A stretch of 64,000 bases of DNA, taken from NCBI GenBank assembly GCA_039602395.1, contig JBCNJP010000017.1, positions 17,144,729-17,208,728 on the forward strand. Reading direction: 5' to 3'. The translations under genes were made by a program, and so were the position numbers. The DNA is from Deinandra increscens subsp. villosa. Lineage: Eukaryota > Streptophyta > Magnoliopsida > Asterales > Asteraceae. This document shows positions 58,590 to 64,000 of this stretch, piece after piece (the first letter of the stretch is position 1; every line of letters begins with the position of its first letter). The notes under the pieces were generated by a model. It saw nothing but the letters and a program-made list of their open reading frames with translations. It did not search any database and was not told where the DNA came from.

Positions 58590-58855
58590 ATCTATGGCGA
58601 TAAACTATTCCATGAGTTCTAGTTCATGTCTGACGTTAAAGCCAATAAGTACTTGCATAAGGAGTACATGGCCTGTCTGGTCAGAATTGTGGACATTCGT
58701 AATAAGGAATAGGGAGTCCAAGACAGCCTAGTCATTCGGGACTATCCTGAAGTGTTTCCCGAAGACATATTGGGTCTTCCTCCCGTTCGCCACGACGACT
58801 TCCACATTAACTTACCCGGTACTACTCCTGTTGGCAAGTCACCCTATCGCCTCAC
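58590..58855 (+). pseudogene. Ty3/gypsy pol remnant (protease/RT junction)
   Basis: Reading frame with two TAG stops encodes YGDKLF, VKANKYLHKEYMACLVRIVD, then IRDYPEVFPEDILGLPPVRH and DFHINLPGT...GKSPYRL. PEVFPEDxxGLPP followed by D...PG and PYR is the hallmark N-terminal edge of gypsy reverse transcriptase. The catalytic palm with YxDD does not follow; sequence after 58856 is not alignable to RT by eye. A dead fragment. Confidence 0.85.
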
Positions 58856-60892
58856 ATTGTTTTGTGTCAGCTACCTGCCTCTAATTCTCTTGCTTCCACA
58901 ATTACGGCTACCATTCAGACTCTTTTCGCATTCATGATGACGATATCCCCGTATCTATACTACTTATATAGTATGGATACTTCTCAGTTATGATCAACAT
59001 TACCTTTTGAATCCTTGGTTGTGCCTAGCCATAAGCTTCTTTTGGCTAACCAAGCATTCTTGTGAAACTTCTGGATTCTTTTGCAGCTCTTACCAGGACA
59101 AATTCGTTATCGCCTTCGTTGGCGATGTTAGAACTTACTCGAATCCTATTTTCAAATTTTCATGAAATTTTGACCCAAACAATAATCTTTGGGAAGACTC
59201 TAGTTATTCTGCATTTTGATACAAATTGTAATTTTTTTCATATTCGTGCTATTCAATGTTTCAAATTTAAACTGTGGTTTCCATGCTCGGTGTATGAGTT
59301 CCAACATCACTTTATTCAATACTCGATGTGTGGACTTAATTCGCAGTTTCTAATGTTGATCTATGGACTTAAACTCGTGGTTTCAACACATGATGTGTTT
59401 ATTCAAAAGTTTGTAACTCACATTATTCAAAAATTGAGTGGTGAGTTCGGTTTGTGATTTTTCTACTCATAGATAGTGAATTTAATTGTGATTTTAAACG
59501 ATTGGCTTGCAGTTTTTAACTCTCAGTTTGAAGATTTCTATATTCGGTGTGTAGATTCTAACATCCGGTTCAATTAATGTATTTCAAAATTCAGACTTGC
59601 GTGTTTCGACCTTCAATTCACGATTTCAATCTTACAAGCTTATGTTCAATTGATATCGAACTTTTAAATTCATGTCATTCGATTTAAGTTAACCCATTCA
59701 TATGAATCATGCCATTTAATGTCCACTTGGCACTTGTAAACCATTCGCTTATCACGATTAGCCTTTGTGCTATCCTTATTCCATGTTTTCACTATCTCAT
59801 GTTTTCATGTTTTCACTATCTCAAGTTTTGATTATCACAAATTTTCATATTTATCATTACCACATGTTTCCACTATTTCATACCATCATTGCTACAACTT
59901 ACACGCTTTCATGACCACCTTATCACTTGTTTTTAATATTGCATGTTTTCATTATCACGTGTTTTAACTATCACATGTTTTACCAATCTTGCTAACCAAG
60001 ACTCATACGAACTATAACCGTCAATTGTATGTAATACTAGTTAACCATGCGATTGATTTTGGGTCATAGTCGTGAGGTCTTGTCGTATTAGCAAGGATTT
60101 TTTTATTTTTGGATTTCGTTTAGACCTCGCGCCTCGAGAAAGGTGGACTAGGTGTGAGTCGCGACACATCTAGTTCGCTAGAATCGAACGCGTTCTCTTG
60201 TTTAAAATCTGACATTATTTTGTTAGTTAGATTTATTTCAATTTTTATGGATACATTCACTTGCATTGATTTTAGTTATTTAAGTTACACTTTCAAATGG
60301 ATACATGTCAACCCCTCAACATCTTATTTTGTCCTCTGCCTCTCCTCGTTTGGATATCCTAAAGTAGGGGAGACTGTGGTTTTCACTTTACTGATCAAGT
60401 TGTTTGGTCAAATCATGCATTCTCGTCTTCGAATCATCTATGATCTTTGATTCTTGGCATGGTACTCATTCCATGCCTGTATGCCATTATTCATGTCATT
60501 GTCAAATGTATCACATGTTATATATTTTACGTTTGGATCTTACGTTGTCAAGTATTCCCTTATCAAAACATTTTCTATACTTTATGAATTGTGTGAGGGA
60601 GTCTCTCTGTAGGTAACTAGCACTCTTTTGAAGTAGCAACGATGTGGTGGGTTAGTTGCGGTACACCCTATATATAAGCATCGGTGGTGCTTTAAAAGTT
60701 GGCTAGGTGTCGGACCGCAGTTGGCCCTGGTGTCGTGTGTCAAAATTCGTGTAACAACATTATATCACTATTTCAAATGAAACCTTTACAATTAATTTTT
60801 TTAGTATAAGTGTACCTTTCGGTATAACATTTAACTATCCTCATTCCTTTTTCATCAGTCTCTACTAACTGAATTTCGGGACGAAATTTCTT
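58856..60892 (+). other. Gypsy element 2, eroded 3' internal region
   Basis: Low-complexity runs of TTTCATGTTTTCACTATCTC-like words at 59780-59990. A second polypurine-like tract AAAGTAGGGGAGACTGT at 60361-60377 duplicates the genuine one. At 60870-60892, GAATTTCGGGACGAAATTTC is the typical end of gypsy pol (EFRDEIS). No intact frame. Confidence 0.5.
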
Positions 60893-60906
60893 AAAGTAGG
60901 GGAGAC
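60893..60906 (+). other. Polypurine tract of gypsy element 2
   Basis: AAAGTAGGGGAGAC immediately before TGTAACATCC, the LTR start. Confidence 0.8.
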
Positions 60907-63093
60907 TGTAACATCCGTATGTATCAAAAACTCGAAAACTCGACCCACATGAAGATCCAAAGTTTAAACCCAATTCTTAACACCATGAATGTTGGATTAC
61001 TCTTTTCCACATGATTTTACTCTGAAAATGGTGAACGTGGGCGAAAACCGCGCGTAAAACCGAGTTATAACGAAGCGGGAATCGCAAAAACAAGTTTGAT
61101 GTTTGTTGCTGAGTTGCTAGTCGCGAATTTCGTCCCACATTGCCCCACCAGCAAAATATTCATTCCTTATACACCTATAAATACCTCTTTTAGGTCCCTT
61201 ATAGTCTCCAACTCCTAGCTTGAGTATAAACAAGTGGAATAACCAATTTTTGGCGGTTCCACAACTACAATACCCCTTTGGGTGTCGTGCTTAGTAGATT
61301 TTTTAATGCTCTCGGCGAGGAGGTGCTGCCCTTCAAACTCGTCTCATTTGAAAAGCTTCTTTGAAGTAATTCTTTTTCTTTTTCTTTCTTTGTTTCCTTT
61401 CTTTCCTTCCATTTGTTATTCGTTTATTTATCGCTTTATTAGTTTAATTAATTTAGTTTAGGTTCTTAGTTAGGTGCTTTAGGCTCGTTTAGTTAGCCTT
61501 GCTAAGGCTCATTCTTAGAACGCTTAGCATTGCTAAGGCTTGTCCTTTGGATGACCTAGCTTTGCAAAGGCACGTCATTAGAACGTGTTGCCTTCCTTAG
61601 GCCGCCTTTAGGCTTGGTGAGCCTTGTAGAGGCACGTTAGGCCCAACGAGTCTAACCTATTATGTCCAATTTCATCTATATTCTTCAAATCCAAAAGTTA
61701 ACGTTTTTATGCATGAACAATTGGGGATTTAGGCTTGTTTTTCACAAATCAACAATTAAACTAAATCTTAATCATTCTAATACATAATCCAGGTTTTGAA
61801 CATAAACTCATTTTTAAGAATTTCAAATAGCTTAGAAATCGATCTCTGTTTAACAACATATTTAGTGATGGTACTTGAGACGCGAATGACATGTAGTAAC
61901 TGGAAGGGTGAAAACACCGGTAGTCGCGGTCTCTGTCAAGGATAAGTGTTTGCATAAATCCCATAGTCGGGCCTAGGTGCTTACCTGGGACGCCGTGATG
62001 AGAGTGTCATAACCTATTAGGCCAAAGCATGTCTAGTAACTTTTAAGGTATTGTTACTCTTAAAGGTTAACATTTTTCAAACTTCAATCTATAACATTAA
62101 AACCCATTCCCCAAATGCATAAGAGCTTGGAATACCATATTCCAATATTCATCTCATCCCCTTTTATTCTTTTAGGATGAATCTACGGGACTAATCCTTT
62201 CACTTTCACTTTTCGCTTCGTGGACTTAACTTCTAATCCAAGTGAGTAATCTTTGCCCCTTTTTCTTATTTTCTCATTTTGGTGTTGCAACATGTATCCT
62301 ATTTCAAAGTGTTGTCTTTCAAGTTTATCATTTACCATGCGTATGTGATCTATGTGTGAATTATGTGTTATGTGACTTCTAGCATGATTTGTCAATATGT
62401 GATTTTTAAAGGCTTTCATGTTTATCAAAGGTTTTCATGTTTATCATTGGATGTCAAGTATGTCATGGTTTTCATGTCTTTCATTTGGCATAAACATTAA
62501 CGTAAGGCCTAGGGTAACAAAGGTAGATCTATCGGTTGACAACCCACTCAACTTGACCGTTTCGGCGTTGGGTGTTTGAAGCCTATTTCATTATTTCATA
62601 TAGTCTAACATGCGGGTTAGGGAATCTTTCATATGTCATTGAGGTTTGTTTATGCCTACTATTTCATGTTTTCATTTTAAACTAGCAATTTTGGTTATGC
62701 CTAGTCTTTCATGTTGTCAATATCTTCTAGCATGTTATATTTCACTTACTCTATCATATGACACGTAACACATATTTTTCAAATATATATTATGTATCAA
62801 ACTTGTGGTTACTCACCAACTATTTATAGTTGACCCCCTTTATTTTATACATGTTGCAGGCTATGATTTTGATGTTTCAAGATGCTATCACATAGGGCTT
62901 TTGGACCAAGTTTAATAAAGAAATTGTATTTGTTAGCAATATGTGGTGTATTGTTTTATCTTTCAATGTTATCAATGAAATTTGTTATTTAACTATTGTC
63001 ACTAAACTAGTTTAATAGAGAAATTGTATTTGTTAGCAATATGTGGCAATCTAATAATGCCCCGACGTTTTCGCCGTCGGTTGGGGTGTGACA
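60907..63093 (+). repeat. 3' LTR of gypsy element 2
   Basis: 2187 bp, TGTAACATCC...GGTGTGACA. TATA-like CCTATAAATACC at about 61174-61185. A 34-bp piece (TTTAATAAAGAAATTGTA...) at 62910 is repeated at 63010, an internal duplication missing from the 5' LTR. Confidence 0.9.
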
Positions 63094-63640
63094 GACCCTT
63101 CACCCTGCTGAACTTGTTTGCCATTGTTTTTGAACTGGCAATCCTTAGATTGATGCCCTTTTCTTGCCATTATTGGCACACACATACCTGTCGCACTGCC
63201 CGACATGATGATAATTGCACTTGTTGCACTTTGGGAACTTACCCACATAACCAGATTGGCCTTAGTTTTGATTACCCCGCTTATGAGAATTTGACGAGAA
63301 ATTCCTGGAGTTATCAAACTTGCGGTTCTGGTTTTGGTGGTTCTGCTGATTGTAAGACTTGTTTCCAGACTGATTCCCAGAATTATCCCATTTTCTTTTG
63401 TGGTCAGAGGCTCCAGCAGTTCATTTTCTAGGAGGTAAGACTCCTTGATCAACTTCTTGATTCATGAGCCTATAGGCAATCCTTACAGCATCACGAATGG
63501 TCACAGGGTTTGATGCAGTCACCATTCCCTGAATTTGGGCCACTAAACCCTTAATATACAACTCAATTCTTCGGTAAGCCGGCGTGACGATTCTAGGGCA
63601 CAAACTCGCAAGAGAATTTGAGCGAGTAGTGTAAGCTTCA
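63094..63640 (-). pseudogene. Ty3/gypsy gag fragment with zinc knuckle (minus strand)
   Basis: Part of the nucleocapsid-capsid protein of another gypsy element. From right to left: YRRIELYIKGLVAQIQGMVT, a motif typical of plant gypsy gag (63421-63603 frame), then an Asn/Gln-rich linker and a zinc-finger region CNKCNYHHVGQC...VCANN (about 63155-63235). Continuing to GHQSKDCQFKN needs a frame change, so the gene is broken. Its downstream end is cut by gypsy element 2 at 63093. Confidence 0.75.
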
Positions 63641-64000
63641 ATTTCAGACCCCCTCCATTTTGATGTTATATAGCTCAGTTTCCATGTGACAATCCGCCTT
63701 TTCAGGTCTTTTCTTGATTCAACTTAAACTTAAATTGCTATAAATGTTGTGTGAACATGTATGTGATTGACTTATGTTGACCATAGCAACTAGGATTTGT
63801 GTAACCATCACTATACGAGCATGCACTTAAGTCTAGACATTTATATTCTATGACTTTGTATAAATCATATGTTATGATTTCATGTGAACGTTTTGTCATT
63901 TTTTGTGACAATTGAACTTATGATTCTATGTGTTATATATACAAATACTCATTATATATTATTATTATTTTATGTGACAATGTGTCATGTAGTTACAGAT
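63641..64000. other. Unassigned AT-rich sequence at right edge
   Basis: No gene seen; likely upstream part of the minus-strand gypsy element. Confidence 0.4.

Larger units (their letters stand above)
52558..63093 (+). mobile_element. Ty3/gypsy element 2, plus strand, degenerate, with nested solo LTR
   Basis: 5' LTR 52558-56514 (start in gap, interrupted by a solo LTR), primer site 56518-56530, internal 56515-60906, polypurine tract 60893-60906, 3' LTR 60907-63093. The internal region is only 4.4 kb and keeps one recognisable pol piece (58590-58855). gag, most of RT, RNase H and integrase are not seen. It inserted next to a minus-strand gag (63094 on). LTRs differ by several percent by eye and end GGTGTTACA against GGTGTGACA. 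Confidence 0.85.

Noticed and set aside
59062..59457. 131-codon plus-strand frame in gypsy element 2
   Set aside because: AT-rich, Phe/Leu-rich composition without gypsy pol motifs; likely chance opening in eroded sequence.

Overview
This is repeat-dominated, AT-rich plant nuclear DNA. LTR retrotransposons with plant-type initiator-Met primer sites (TGGTATCAGAGC), MULEs, a hAT element, a Helitron and (TA)n microsatellites fill almost all of it, and captured exons carry plant-type introns. The element mix and protein flavour suggest a eudicot, most likely Asteraceae; the species is an inference I cannot prove. No intact single-copy host gene is visible. Two runs of exactly 500 N (22558-23057, 52058-52557) are gap placeholders of unknown true size.

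Layout: (1) 1-4012 is the 5' part of a minus-strand Ty3/gypsy element running off the left edge, with a 2.96-kb LTR. (2) 4014-22330 and 30952-49253 are two direct copies of one 18.3-kb block. Each copy holds, in order: a piece of an older gypsy LTR, a plus-strand copia 3' end, a gag-only copia element (TR-GAG type, minus strand), an AT-rich palindrome-bearing repeat, a broken reverse-transcriptase gene, foldbacks and tandem repeats, a gypsy LTR, two long-TIR MULE-like elements and a SINE. The copies differ by scattered point changes and by whole insertions: a hAT element only in copy 1, two MITEs only in copy 2. (3) 23058-30951, between the copies, is the rest of the older gypsy LTR, interrupted by a 7.06-kb non-autonomous Helitron that carries exons and introns of an allantoinase gene on its minus strand. 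(4) 49254-52057 is the 5' part of a multi-exon gene resembling the N-terminal region of plant Ulp1-protease-like, transposon-associated proteins; it is cut by gap 2. (5) 52558-63093 is a plus-strand gypsy element with 2.19-kb LTRs, a degenerate pol, and a 2.04-kb solo LTR nested in its 5' LTR. (6) 63094-64000 is a minus-strand gypsy gag fragment.

How it fits together: this is a nest whose order can be read from target-site duplications and filled/empty sites. The TR-GAG element entered before the block was duplicated, because both copies share the TSD AAATT. Its 992-codon gag frame then acquired different stop codons in each copy. Gypsy element 1 inserted later into copy 1, and this, rather than a duplication breakpoint, defines copy 1's left edge. 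Whether the two blocks are a true duplication or two haplotypes laid end to end across gap 1 cannot be settled from sequence alone.
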